Source: Bradyrhizobium sp. BR13661 (GTDB lineage Bacteria; Pseudomonadota; Alphaproteobacteria; Rhizobiales; Xanthobacteraceae). From it: 64,000 nucleotides of DNA. How positions within the stretch are numbered: position 1 is the first letter of the stretch; every line of letters begins with the position of its first letter. The position numbers were made by a program, and so were the translations under genes. Shown here piece by piece: positions 17,170 to 24,791 of the stretch. Below the pieces are notes generated by a model that was not told the origin of the DNA, did no database searches, and was given only the letters and a program-made list of their open reading frames with translations. The stretch spans positions 1-64,000 of the forward strand of contig NZ_JARXWB010000028.1 in the NCBI RefSeq assembly GCF_029892425.1, written 5' to 3'.

Positions 17170-17365
17170 CCGACGAGCCCCCTGATCTCTCGACTTGGAC
17201 TCGCCGCGCCGCATCACGGTTCATCATTGCTCGACATTTCTCGCTCCGTGAACCGTCGTTCAAGATCGTGCGACCAAGCGGTTGCGAAACGGCCACGCGG
17301 ATCACGGGCGCCATGGCTGATCGACTATTTGATTCGGGCGCGCGTCAGCACCAAAGGACGACGGC

Positions 17366-17722
17366 ATGCTTTCTCGCTGCGATCTCATCAAGGGCGCCGC
17401 GGTTGCGCTTCTTACACTCTCGACTCAGGGCGCATGGGCGCAGGAGACCAAAATGAACCTGTTCAAGATCGTCACCGTCAAGGACGAGATCATCATCGGG
17501 CTGTCGCCCGACGAGCTCCAGGCGCTCGGCGGCAGTGACGCGAGCGCGGTCGCGCACGCCCTGGCGCAGAAGGGCGACCTCACGGTCTGGCAGTACAACG
17601 TGCATCGCGGACAGAACGGTGAAATGCAGCAGGCGCCGACGGCCAAGATCGGGCTGCTGGCCAACGCCTCGCTCCGCGTCGAGCCCTACACCACGCCCTA
17701 TCAGATCATGCCGCACCCCTGA
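17366..17722 (+). CDS. Exported hypothetical protein
   Basis: A 118-residue protein with a signal peptide (LIKGAAVALLTLSTQGAWAQ, cleaved after residue 26). The mature part starts ETKMNLFKIVTVKDEIIIGL and contains an Ala-rich helix (DASAVAHALAQKGDLTVWQY). AAAGGA precedes the ATG. No family is recognised. It is divergent from the preceding exported protein and convergent with the DUF6456-like gene. Confidence 0.65.
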   Translation: MLSRCDLIKGAAVALLTLSTQGAWAQETKMNLFKIVTVKDEIIIGLSPDELQALGGSDASAVAHALAQKGDLTVWQYNVHRGQNGEMQQAPTAKIGLLANASLRVEPYTTPYQIMPHP

Positions 17723-17770
17723 CAACCGACGGGAGGAGGTGCCGGCGGCGAAAGCCGCCGACCCCTTCAT

Positions 17771-18334
17771 TCAGCGCCGCCGCGCCGATGCATCCGTCGC
17801 AAAGCCGTAGATCAGCGCCAGCCGGTCGAGGCATTCGCGAAAGCGACGGGCGAAATAGTCGTTCCAGCGCTGGGTGCGGACGGCGCGTCGCTGTCCAATC
17901 TGCTCCATGGTCAGGCCGAGCACCAGCACGTCATGCACCAGCGCGGCGCCGTCGGTGCCAAGCTCGCGTTCGACCTGGTTCAGCCGTAACACGGCCTGGC
18001 GCTGGCTTTCGGTGACGGGCTCTCGCGAGCGAGCGCCGTCCACGTATTCGCGGGTCGGATCCATGGCCTGAGGGCCCCGCTCCGCCTTCTCCCAGTCGCT
18101 CTGATAGGCGCGGCCACCCCGGTATTGTGCCTCGTCGATCTGGTGATGCGAGTGCAGCCGGCCGAGCGGATCATTGCGGATCGACCGCATCGCCACGATC
18201 TTCTCGTCCGGTTCGAGCGCGAGGGGATTATCGACCTCGACCTCCACCACTTCGGCATTGAACGCCGAATCGCGCGACCGGCGGTCGTAAAGCCCGGTCA
18301 ATTTGTAGGACATGTTGCGTCTGGCACGTACCAC
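17771..18334 (-). CDS. DUF6456-like protein of a phage-type regulatory pair
   Basis: A 187-residue protein without signal or membrane segments. The C-terminal half (QVERELGTDGAALVHDVLV ... RFRECLDRLALIYGF) resembles the DUF6456 domain, a sigma-factor-like helical domain found in alphaproteobacterial and prophage proteins. The GTG start at 18334 has AAGGAG seven bases upstream and is therefore preferred over Met8. It lies 49 bases downstream of the GcrA-family gene on the same strand; the pair is typical of phage or phage-derived regulatory regions. Function is unknown; DNA binding is an inference. Confidence 0.6.
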   Translation of the reverse strand: MVRARRNMSYKLTGLYDRRSRDSAFNAEVVEVEVDNPLALEPDEKIVAMRSIRNDPLGRLHSHHQIDEAQYRGGRAYQSDWEKAERGPQAMDPTREYVDGARSREPVTESQRQAVLRLNQVERELGTDGAALVHDVLVLGLTMEQIGQRRAVRTQRWNDYFARRFRECLDRLALIYGFATDASARRR

Positions 18335-18383
18335 TCGGGGACTCCTTGCGAATTGACATGAGAAGAGACACTTGGTGTGCCGG

Positions 18384-18917
18384 TCAGGCGGTCGAAACCA
18401 ACCTCAGCACCACGGCACCGGCGGTGCGGCCGCCCGCCGCTCCGGGCCCCGTAGTCAGATGCGTATGCGGGCAGCAATAGCTCGAGCCGGGCTGGCGCGG
18501 GTGACCGCAGAACGCGATCTCTTCTCCCTCCCTGTCACCGCCATAGGGATAGCGGCAATCGCAATGTTCGAGCTCGAGCAGCGTGAGCAGGCGCGGCTGG
18601 ACCCCGACACAGCGCAATTTGACCGACCTGACGGGCTTCAGCGCCGATGGCGGCGGCAGGTTCAGGCCGGGCACAGCAACACGTGGCTTTACGAGCAGAC
18701 AGGGCTCGCCCGGCAAGGACGGCACGATTGACGGACTCGCAACACGTCCGGATATCGCCAGCCCGATCCGCTTGGCCCGTCCGACCACCGCGTTGCGCGT
18801 GTAAGCCGTTCCAAACCTTGCGTTTATCTCTCTTCCGATCTCCGCATATGACATTCCCTTGAAAAAATACTCGCAAAGCGCGTCGGATTGCTCCGACGAC
18901 CACTGGCCCGGTTCCAT
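18384..18917 (-). CDS. GcrA-family cell-cycle regulator
   Basis: A 177-residue protein with the GcrA N-terminal DNA-binding region, WSSEQSDALCEYFFKGMSYA followed by TRNAVVGRAKRIGL, a proline-rich linker and a C-terminal domain with several cysteines and histidines (EHCDCRYP, FCGHPRQPGSSYCCPHT). GcrA in Caulobacter binds sigma-70 and methylated GANTC sites; phage genomes carry small paralogues. This copy sits next to an S24-type repressor rather than a housekeeping locus, so it is probably the phage-derived type. AGGA precedes the ATG at 18917. A TTGACT and a TTCCGAA half-site lie in its upstream region. Confidence 0.85.
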   Translation of the reverse strand: MEPGQWSSEQSDALCEYFFKGMSYAEIGREINARFGTAYTRNAVVGRAKRIGLAISGRVASPSIVPSLPGEPCLLVKPRVAVPGLNLPPPSALKPVRSVKLRCVGVQPRLLTLLELEHCDCRYPYGGDREGEEIAFCGHPRQPGSSYCCPHTHLTTGPGAAGGRTAGAVVLRLVSTA

Positions 18918-18977
18918 GCTGCTGTCCTGTGATCCGCTCCGGTCGCACACGATCCGGAGACGTCGGACATTCCGTTA

Positions 18978-19041
18978 TTCCGAATCCAAAGTCAAGCAAG
19001 ATTTCTGATATTCATAATTGTATCAATTCCGAATTTCGGAT
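18978..19041. promoter_or_regulatory. Putative operators between gcrA-like and repressor genes
   Basis: The divergent 163-base gap contains TTCCGAA at 18978-18984 and the palindrome TCCGAA-T-TTCGGA at 19028-19040. A minus-strand TTGACT (about 18987-18992) suggests that the gcrA-like promoter overlaps the first site. The arrangement is that of a phage-type early/lysogenic switch controlled by the adjacent S24 repressor. Confidence 0.5.
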
Positions 19042-19080
19042 TACAAGAGGCAGGAGCCATGGGCAATCGAGGGAATCACC

Positions 19081-19689
19081 ATGTTGGACGTTGCGATGAT
19101 CGAGCGGGGCCTTGAAAAGACAGGCAAAAGCAAGGGCGGGCTGGCCGCGGCGATGGGCGTGCGCCCGGGTGCGGTGTCCGAAATTCTCGGCGGCGAGCGC
19201 CTGGTGAAGGCCTCGGAAATCATTCCGATCATGCAATATCTCGAACTGAACCTCGCGCCGATCATGGGCCGTGTCGGCGCTGGCGCCGTGATCGAGCCTG
19301 ACTTCGAGCAGGTACCGCCGGAGGGGCTCGGCGACATCGCGCTCCCCTTCCCGATCATGGAGGAAACGGTCGCTTTCGAGATCGTCGGCGATTCGATGCT
19401 GCCCAAATATGAAAGCGGCGATGTGATCGTGGTCTACAAGGACCAGCGTCATCCGCTGTCCAGCTTCTATGGTGAAGAGGCCGTCGTCCGGCTCAAGACC
19501 GGCGAACGCTATCTGAAGACCATCGAGCGCGGCAAATCCCCCTCCCTCGTCAACCTCACCAGCTTCAACGCCAAGCCGATCGTCGGCGTCAAGCTCGACT
19601 GGGTCGGAGAGATCTGCCTGTCGATGCCCAAAGGCCAGCTCGAGCGGCTGCGCGCCAAATCGGCCCGCCCCCGCAAAAAGGGCCGGTAG
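19081..19689 (+). CDS. HTH-S24 (LexA/C2-like) repressor
   Basis: A 202-residue transcriptional repressor: an N-terminal helix-turn-helix (about residues 1-60, GLAAAMGVRPGAVSEILGG) and a C-terminal S24 peptidase domain with FEIVGDSMLPKYESGDVIVV, in which Ser105 is the nucleophile. Lys139 or Lys146 is the likely general base, and GAGAV at 66-70 is a candidate self-cleavage site. Such repressors release phage or damage genes on RecA-stimulated autoproteolysis. GAGGG precedes the ATG at 19081; the in-frame ATG at 19018 lies before the operator palindrome and is not used. It is divergent from the GcrA-family gene and likely regulates both it and the small gene at 19790. Confidence 0.88.
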   Translation: MLDVAMIERGLEKTGKSKGGLAAAMGVRPGAVSEILGGERLVKASEIIPIMQYLELNLAPIMGRVGAGAVIEPDFEQVPPEGLGDIALPFPIMEETVAFEIVGDSMLPKYESGDVIVVYKDQRHPLSSFYGEEAVVRLKTGERYLKTIERGKSPSLVNLTSFNAKPIVGVKLDWVGEICLSMPKGQLERLRAKSARPRKKGR

Positions 19690-19695
19690 GTCCAG

Positions 19696-19748
19696 ATTTC
19701 CGATTTTTGGAAATTCACATTGACATAATTCTGTTTTTCGTAAATACT
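19696..19748 (+). promoter_or_regulatory. Promoter with overlapping operator-like palindrome
   Basis: ATTTCC (19696-19701) and GGAAAT (19709-19714) form an inverted repeat ending five bases before TTGACA (19720-19725); a 17-base spacer leads to AATACT (19743-19748). This is a good sigma-70 promoter for the gene starting at 19790. The TTCCGA half resembles the operator sites upstream of the repressor gene. Confidence 0.65.
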
Positions 19749-19789
19749 CTGTCGCGCACCCGACCGTCGGGGCGCGGCAGGATCGTTTG

Positions 19790-20065
19790 ATGCAGTATTT
19801 CGTCGTGATGATCGACTACGGACGACGTGGTCGTGAGGCGGTTGTCGATCCTGAAATCACCCGGCGCGAGGTCATCTCCCGCATCAGCTCCGGCGAATAT
19901 CAGAACATCTCGTTTATTCACGAAATCGCGGAGGACTCGGTCGAGGACGTGACCGAAGCCATTTTGGCTGAGGCCGCACTTCCCGAAACCCCACCTGAAG
20001 ACATTGACCTCCAAGCCCTCCGCAACGATCACGCCCGCGACACGCGCAAGCACGAGAAGGCGTGA
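19790..20065 (+). CDS. Small acidic hypothetical protein
   Basis: A 91-residue cytoplasmic protein, MQYFVVMIDYGRRGREAVV, then TRREVISRISSGEYQNISFI and an acidic segment (EDSVEDVTEAILAEAALPE). No family is recognised. Its promoter carries an operator-like palindrome next to the S24 repressor gene, so it probably belongs to the repressor's regulon. AGGA lies eight bases before the ATG. Confidence 0.65.
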   Translation: MQYFVVMIDYGRRGREAVVDPEITRREVISRISSGEYQNISFIHEIAEDSVEDVTEAILAEAALPETPPEDIDLQALRNDHARDTRKHEKA

Positions 20066-20066
20066 C

Positions 20067-20085
20067 GCAGGCCTAAGCCGCCTGC
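20067..20085. terminator. Hairpin between convergent genes
   Basis: GCAGGC (20067-20072) and GCCTGC (20080-20085) pair around a seven-base loop, directly after the stop of the small acidic protein gene and 20 bases from the end of the convergent quinone oxidoreductase gene. There is no T-tract, so termination efficiency is doubtful. Confidence 0.4.
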
Positions 20086-20104
20086 CTCACTGCTTGATCC
20101 GAGC

Positions 20105-21079
20105 TCACACCGTAAGAACGGTCGATCCCGTGGTCTTGCGCGCGGCGAGATCGGCGTGCGCCTTGGCTGCGTCCTTCAGCGCATAGGTCTGGTGCACCTC
20201 GATCTTGACCGCGCCGGACTTGACGACATCGAACAGCTCGTTCGCCATCGCGACCAGGGCCTCGCGCTTGGCCGCGTAAGTGAACAGAGTCGGCCGGGTC
20301 ACGTAGAGCGAGCCCTTCTGCGCGAGCAGGCCGAGATTGAGCGGCTCGACCGCGCCGGAGGACGCACCGAACAGCGCAGCGACGCCGAGCGGCGCGAGGC
20401 AGTCCAGCGACTTCAGGAACGTGTCCTTGCCAACGGAATCGTAAACCACCGGCACCTTCCTGCCGCCAGTGATCTCGTCGACGCGCTTCACGAAATCCTC
20501 GCGCGTGTAGATGATGACGTGGTCGCAGCCATGCGCCTTGGCGAGCTTTGCCTTCTCGTCACTGCTGACCGTGCCGATCACGGTTGCACCGAGATGCTTC
20601 GCCCACTGGCTCAGGATCAGGCCAACACCGCCAGCCGCTGCATGCAGCAGAATGGTGTCGCCGGCCTTCACGCGATAGGTCTGGCGGATCAGATATTGCG
20701 TGGTCAGTCCCTTCAGCATCATCGCAGCCGCGGTCTTGTCGTCGACACCGTCGGGTAGCTTCAGCAGTCGGTCGGCGGGGATCAGCCGCGCCTCGGAATA
20801 GGCGCCAAGCGGTGATGCACCATAAGCGACGCGATCACCGGCCTTCAGATCGGTGACGCCCTGTCCGACTTCCTCGACGACACCGGCCCCTTCGCTGCCG
20901 AGCCCGCTCGGCAATTGCACCGGATAGACGCCGGAGCGATTGTAGATGTCGACGAAGTTGAGACCGACGGCGGTATGGCGGATGCGCGCCTCGCCCGGCC
21001 CCGGCTTGCCGACATTGACCTCCTCCCAAACCAGGACTTCCGGACCGCCGGTCTTGTGAAAACGAATGGCATGGGTCAT
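20105..21079 (-). CDS. qor: NADPH:quinone oxidoreductase
   Basis: A 324-residue zinc-independent member of the medium-chain dehydrogenase family. The GroES-like N-terminal half has the quinone-reductase pattern (TAVGLNFVDIYNRSGVYP, LGSEGAGVVEEVG), and the Rossmann half has AAAGGVGLILSQWAKHLGA for NADPH binding. It lacks the zinc-ligand cysteines of alcohol dehydrogenases. The enzyme reduces quinones or other electrophiles, usually in detoxification. The ATG at 21079 follows AGGGAG. Monocistronic. Confidence 0.92.
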   Translation of the reverse strand: MTHAIRFHKTGGPEVLVWEEVNVGKPGPGEARIRHTAVGLNFVDIYNRSGVYPVQLPSGLGSEGAGVVEEVGQGVTDLKAGDRVAYGASPLGAYSEARLIPADRLLKLPDGVDDKTAAAMMLKGLTTQYLIRQTYRVKAGDTILLHAAAGGVGLILSQWAKHLGATVIGTVSSDEKAKLAKAHGCDHVIIYTREDFVKRVDEITGGRKVPVVYDSVGKDTFLKSLDCLAPLGVAALFGASSGAVEPLNLGLLAQKGSLYVTRPTLFTYAAKREALVAMANELFDVVKSGAVKIEVHQTYALKDAAKAHADLAARKTTGSTVLTV

Positions 21080-21319
21080 GGGCGTTGCTCCCTTATCGTT
21101 GCGTTGATGGTCCGAGAAAAAGCGGATCGGCGATCGTCCAGGCACCGGAAATAGGCATTTGGTCCGCCCGTTACAGGGTAGAAGACGTAACAAGAATGTC
21201 ACAGCGAACCATAAACGCCCGCCGTTCCGCCTCTGTTCGAAAGAGTTGATGACGGCATCTGGACGGCCGGCAGTAGCCTTTGCGCGGGGTTTGGTGGTCG
21301 CCTGCGAAGGAGAGCCGAG

Positions 21320-21520
21320 ATGCCAGCTTATGTACAGCATCATCAGGATATCGAAATCGCGCCTGTGATTTGCCCGGCATGCATGGGGTTCCTGCCGATG
21401 TATGTGCGCGAGGTCGAGCCGCACTGGAGCCTTGCCAAGATCGACTTCATCTATGAATGCGCCGATTGCGGCGGCGAGGTCAGGCAGACCATCCGCAAGC
21501 CAGAGCTGCTGCGGCACTGA
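21320..21520 (+). CDS. Small zinc-ribbon protein
   Basis: A 66-residue protein with two CxxC pairs, CPAC (18-21) and CADC (47-50), spaced like a rubredoxin/zinc-ribbon knuckle pair. Between them lies PMYVREVEPHWSLAKIDFIY. It probably binds one Zn and may be a nucleic-acid or protein interaction module. AAGGAGA precedes the ATG. It lies 144 bases upstream of the MoxR gene and is probably transcribed separately. Confidence 0.65.
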   Translation: MPAYVQHHQDIEIAPVICPACMGFLPMYVREVEPHWSLAKIDFIYECADCGGEVRQTIRKPELLRH

Positions 21521-21664
21521 TTGCGCCATCGGCTGCGCTTCAAGTATTTGCGCTGAACGGAAAAAGCAGGTCAGCGCGGATCAGGCCGTCCCAAACGAGG
21601 CTTGTTCTTTGCCGGGAACGCAGGCAGAACAAGCCTCAAGCAAGACCTTTGGGAGCGCCTTTTC

Positions 21665-22612
21665 GTGGCTGATCAGAAGGCCTCGACCTCGATCGAGGCA
21701 GTGGAAAGCGGCCTCGCCGCGCAGGGCTACATCGCGAGCCGGCAGATCGCGACCGCAGTCTATCTGTCGCAACAAATCGAGAAGCCGATCCTGGTCGAGG
21801 GTCCCGCGGGCGTCGGCAAGACCGAGCTTGCCAAAGCGATCGCCGCCTGGCGCGGCAAGAAGATGATCCGCCTGCAATGCTACGAAGGCCTCGACGAAGC
21901 CAAGGCGCTCTATGAATGGAAATACGCCAAGCAGCTTCTCTACACCCAGATCCTCAAGGATAAGCTCGGCGAAGTGCTCGGCGGCGCGCAGACGCTGCAT
22001 GCCGCACTTGAGCAGCTGCATGATTTCGGCGACGTGTTCTTCTCCAAGGAGTTTGTCGAGCCCCGCCCCCTGCTGCAGGCGCTGGAGCACCCGGGCGGCT
22101 GCGTACTGCTGATCGACGAGATCGACAAGTCGGATGCCGAATTTGAATCGCTGCTGCTGGAAATCCTCTCCGACTTCCAGGTCACGATCCCCGAACTCGG
22201 CACCGTTTCTGCGATCACGCCGCCGACGGTGATCCTCACCTCCAATAGCGAGCGCGATCTCGGCGATGCCTTGAAGCGGCGCTGCCTGCATCTGCATATC
22301 GGCTTCCCCGAGCAGCGGCTGGAAGAGCGCATCGTCGAGAGCCGTGTCCCGGGCATCTCGCAGACGCTGCGCCGGCAGATGGTCGGCTTCATCCACGAAA
22401 TTCGCTCGCTCGACCTGAAGAAACTGCCCTCAGTCAGTGAGACCATTGACTGGGCGCGGGTGCTGGTGCTGCTCCAGGCCAGCGAACTCGACACCGAACT
22501 CGTCAAGGACACGCTGAACGTGCTCCTGAAATACGAAGCGGACATCGAAGCTGCGTCGCCGCAGATCACAACGTTCATTGCCAAGGCGACCCGGTCCAAC
22601 GTCTTCGGCTGA
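21665..22612 (+). CDS. MoxR-type AAA+ ATPase (CoxD-like)
   Basis: A 315-residue AAA+ ATPase with Walker A EGPAGVGKTELAK (about residues 43-55), Walker B CVLLIDEIDKSD (about 146-157) and an arginine-finger region (DALKRRCLHLHIGFP). It is closest in pattern to CoxD/MoxR chaperones that, with a VWA protein, insert metals or remodel enzymes; CoxD is needed for the Cu-S-Mo site of CO dehydrogenase. I chose the GTG at 21665 (MADQKAST) with GGGAG upstream; an in-frame TTG at 21602 lacks support. It is followed after 5 bases by the VWA partner. No CO dehydrogenase genes are in the window. Confidence 0.85.
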   Translation: MADQKASTSIEAVESGLAAQGYIASRQIATAVYLSQQIEKPILVEGPAGVGKTELAKAIAAWRGKKMIRLQCYEGLDEAKALYEWKYAKQLLYTQILKDKLGEVLGGAQTLHAALEQLHDFGDVFFSKEFVEPRPLLQALEHPGGCVLLIDEIDKSDAEFESLLLEILSDFQVTIPELGTVSAITPPTVILTSNSERDLGDALKRRCLHLHIGFPEQRLEERIVESRVPGISQTLRRQMVGFIHEIRSLDLKKLPSVSETIDWARVLVLLQASELDTELVKDTLNVLLKYEADIEAASPQITTFIAKATRSNVFG

Positions 22613-22617
22613 CCCCG

Positions 22618-23997
22618 ATGCGCCAGAACCTCCATCGTTTCTTTCGAGCTGCGCGGGGCGCCGGCGTCCATGTCTCGCCCGCCGAAAGCATCGATGCGAT
22701 GCGCGCGGTGGCGCAGGTCGGCGTCAACGACCGCGCCATCCTGCGTGACGCGCTGCTCCTGACGCTCGCCAAGTCGCAGGACGAGAAGCTCGCGCTTGGC
22801 GACTGCTTTGACCTGTTCTTCAGCCAGCCCGAACCGCGGCAAGACCAGCCTGAAGCCAACAACAACGACGAGGCCTCGCGGGACCAGGATCAGCCTCCCT
22901 CTTCCGGCTCGGACAGCGAAACGGGCGGAGGTCAGCCTCAGGAAGGATTGGGCCCGCTCGCACAGATGCTGCTGTCTCAGGATCGCAACGCGATCCAGGC
23001 GGCGATCGCCGGCGCCTCCGGCGCGGCTTCCCTCTCCGACATCCGCTACTCGACCCAGCGCGGCATCTTCTCAAGCCGCATCCTCGACGCCATGGGCCTT
23101 CAGCGCCTGCGTGACGATCTCGACGAGTTGACGGCGACCAATCCCGCGCTGGCCGAGCGCCTTCGCAGTGCGCTCGATGCCTTGCGTGAAGCGGTACGCG
23201 ACACGGTTTCCCAGGGGCTTGCGCTCTATGCCCGCGAAGAGGCCGAAAACCTCCGCAACGAAATCCTGCGCAATGCGCCCCTTGCCCGCATCGAGCGGCG
23301 CCAGGTCGCAGAGATGCGGGCGCTGATCCGCCAAATCGCGCGAAGGCTTCGTGAGCGCTATTCGAAGCCGCGCAAGCGCCAGCGCCGCGGTCATCTCGAC
23401 GTCCGCCGCACGCTCCGCCGTAACGCCGCCTGGGGCGGCGTGCCCTTCCTCACCGCATGGAAGCGCAAGCACCGCGACCGGCCGAAGATCGTCGCGCTGT
23501 GCGACGTCTCAGGCTCGGTGGCGCAGGTCTCCGACTTTTTCATGCTCCTGATCCACTCGCTGCATGAAGTCGTGGACGACGTCCGCTCCTTCGCATTCTC
23601 GTCACATCTGATCGAGGTCAGCGAGATCCTGGAGAAGAAATCGCCGGAAGAGGCGATGGCCGAGATCATGTCCAAGGTCGGCTTCGGCTCGTCCGATTAC
23701 GGCTCTTCCCTGGTCGATTTCGAAAAAGACTTCATGAGCACGCTGACGCCACAGACCACGGTGATCGTGCTCGGCGATGCCCGCAGCAACAATCTGGATC
23801 CGCGCGCCGACATCCTGCGCCGTATCTCCGAACGCTCGAAGCGGCTGGTCTGGCTTAATCCCGAAGGACGGCTTGCCTGGGGTTTTGGCGATTCCGAGAT
23901 GCCGCGTTACGCGACATTTTGCAGCGTGGTGCGACAGTGCGCCACCGCGCAACAGCTCGAGCGCGCAGTCTCCGATATCGTTGCGACGTATCAGTAG
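22618..23997 (+). CDS. VWA-domain protein (CoxE-like), MoxR partner
   Basis: A 459-residue cytoplasmic protein. An N-terminal helical domain (1-70) is followed by an acidic, Gln-rich linker (about 73-110), a long helical region rich in Arg (about 200-260) and a C-terminal von Willebrand A domain with the MIDAS motif as CDVSGS (about 292-297). This is the CoxE/YeaD-type architecture. It directly follows the MoxR gene, so the two most likely act together as a chaperone pair. Candidate clients in the window are molybdenum hydroxylases such as the xanthine dehydrogenase at 52.9-56.4 kb, which is only an inference. Confidence 0.85.
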   Translation: MRQNLHRFFRAARGAGVHVSPAESIDAMRAVAQVGVNDRAILRDALLLTLAKSQDEKLALGDCFDLFFSQPEPRQDQPEANNNDEASRDQDQPPSSGSDSETGGGQPQEGLGPLAQMLLSQDRNAIQAAIAGASGAASLSDIRYSTQRGIFSSRILDAMGLQRLRDDLDELTATNPALAERLRSALDALREAVRDTVSQGLALYAREEAENLRNEILRNAPLARIERRQVAEMRALIRQIARRLRERYSKPRKRQRRGHLDVRRTLRRNAAWGGVPFLTAWKRKHRDRPKIVALCDVSGSVAQVSDFFMLLIHSLHEVVDDVRSFAFSSHLIEVSEILEKKSPEEAMAEIMSKVGFGSSDYGSSLVDFEKDFMSTLTPQTTVIVLGDARSNNLDPRADILRRISERSKRLVWLNPEGRLAWGFGDSEMPRYATFCSVVRQCATAQQLERAVSDIVATYQ

Positions 23998-24027
23998 GCC
24001 AGGTCTCAACAGGCTTGGTCGCAGCCG

Positions 24028-24210
24028 CTAGTTTCGCGCAAGCTCCGCGTGATCGACATTGCACTCGCGAAAGTGATAGGCGATTTCGTCGAGCGCGCGC
24101 TGTTCCCATTCCTGGGCTTGCGCGAGCCAGAAAATACGGCGCTCAAGATCGAGCGCGGCGCGCTCCCGGCACAGAGATTCCTGACTGCGAATTTCGACCA
24201 GCCTGTTCAT
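24028..24210 (-). CDS. Small helical hypothetical protein
   Basis: A 60-residue protein (MNRLVEIRSQESLCRERAAL ... EIAYHFRECNVDHAELARN) that is mostly one or two charged helices, with two cysteines. AGGAG precedes the ATG at ten bases. No family is recognised; it lies tail-to-tail with the VWA gene. Confidence 0.55.
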   Translation of the reverse strand: MNRLVEIRSQESLCRERAALDLERRIFWLAQAQEWEQRALDEIAYHFRECNVDHAELARN

Positions 24211-24561
24211 GCACTCACACTCCTGTGGTGTGAAGCCATTCCCCGCGAATCAGCGTAGCAGACTTCTGAACATCGCGTCTCACCGCTTGTGTGCATATCG
24301 CGTCGCGAAATGAGACAGCAGCGCTTCCCGTGCACTGCGGCCATCGCGGCGCAACATCAAATACGAATCATCAATTAGTGATCAGCGATCGGGACGATAT
24401 CCGCCTCCGAACGATCTTAACTATTGTGGCGCAACAGACTGCGGCAATTCGTGAAGAAAAGTTCTAAACAACTCACCGAATTCCCGACTCATTGTCGTCG
24501 CATGGTCTTCATGCAGCGCCGCTAACAGGGGCGCACGAACGTGACTATCGCTTGAGGCAAC
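24211..24561. other. Intergenic stretch, promoters only
   Basis: About 350 bases between two divergent small genes. It is less GC-rich than its surroundings (for example TCATCAATTAGTGATCAG near 24367) and must hold both promoters. No gene, strong hairpin or known regulatory consensus was identified. Confidence 0.4.
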
Positions 24562-24783
24562 ATGAGCAACGATTTCGACTTTGATCTTTCACCGGACCAG
24601 TGGGAAGCGCTGCGCGCGCTTCGCAACCCGGTGTCGAGCGGTCGCCTCTCGAAGGCCTACCTCCTCGAGAGTCTCGTCAAGCTCGGCCTCGTCGTTGTGA
24701 ACGACGGTACACCTGCGATGACGCCGACCGGACGCAAGGTTTTGGTGCGGGGATCATGCCGCTTGCTGGACCTGGTCGCGTAG
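24562..24783 (+). CDS. Small hypothetical protein, possible winged-helix fragment
   Basis: A 73-residue protein starting MSNDFDFDLSPDQWEALRAL. The pattern helix - SGRLSKAYLLESLVKLGLVV - short strand - PTGRKVLVR resembles a winged helix, so nucleic-acid binding is possible but unproven. GAGG precedes the ATG. It ends 8 bases before the convergent purine permease gene. Confidence 0.55.
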   Translation: MSNDFDFDLSPDQWEALRALRNPVSSGRLSKAYLLESLVKLGLVVVNDGTPAMTPTGRKVLVRGSCRLLDLVA

Positions 24784-24791
24784 CGCGCGCA

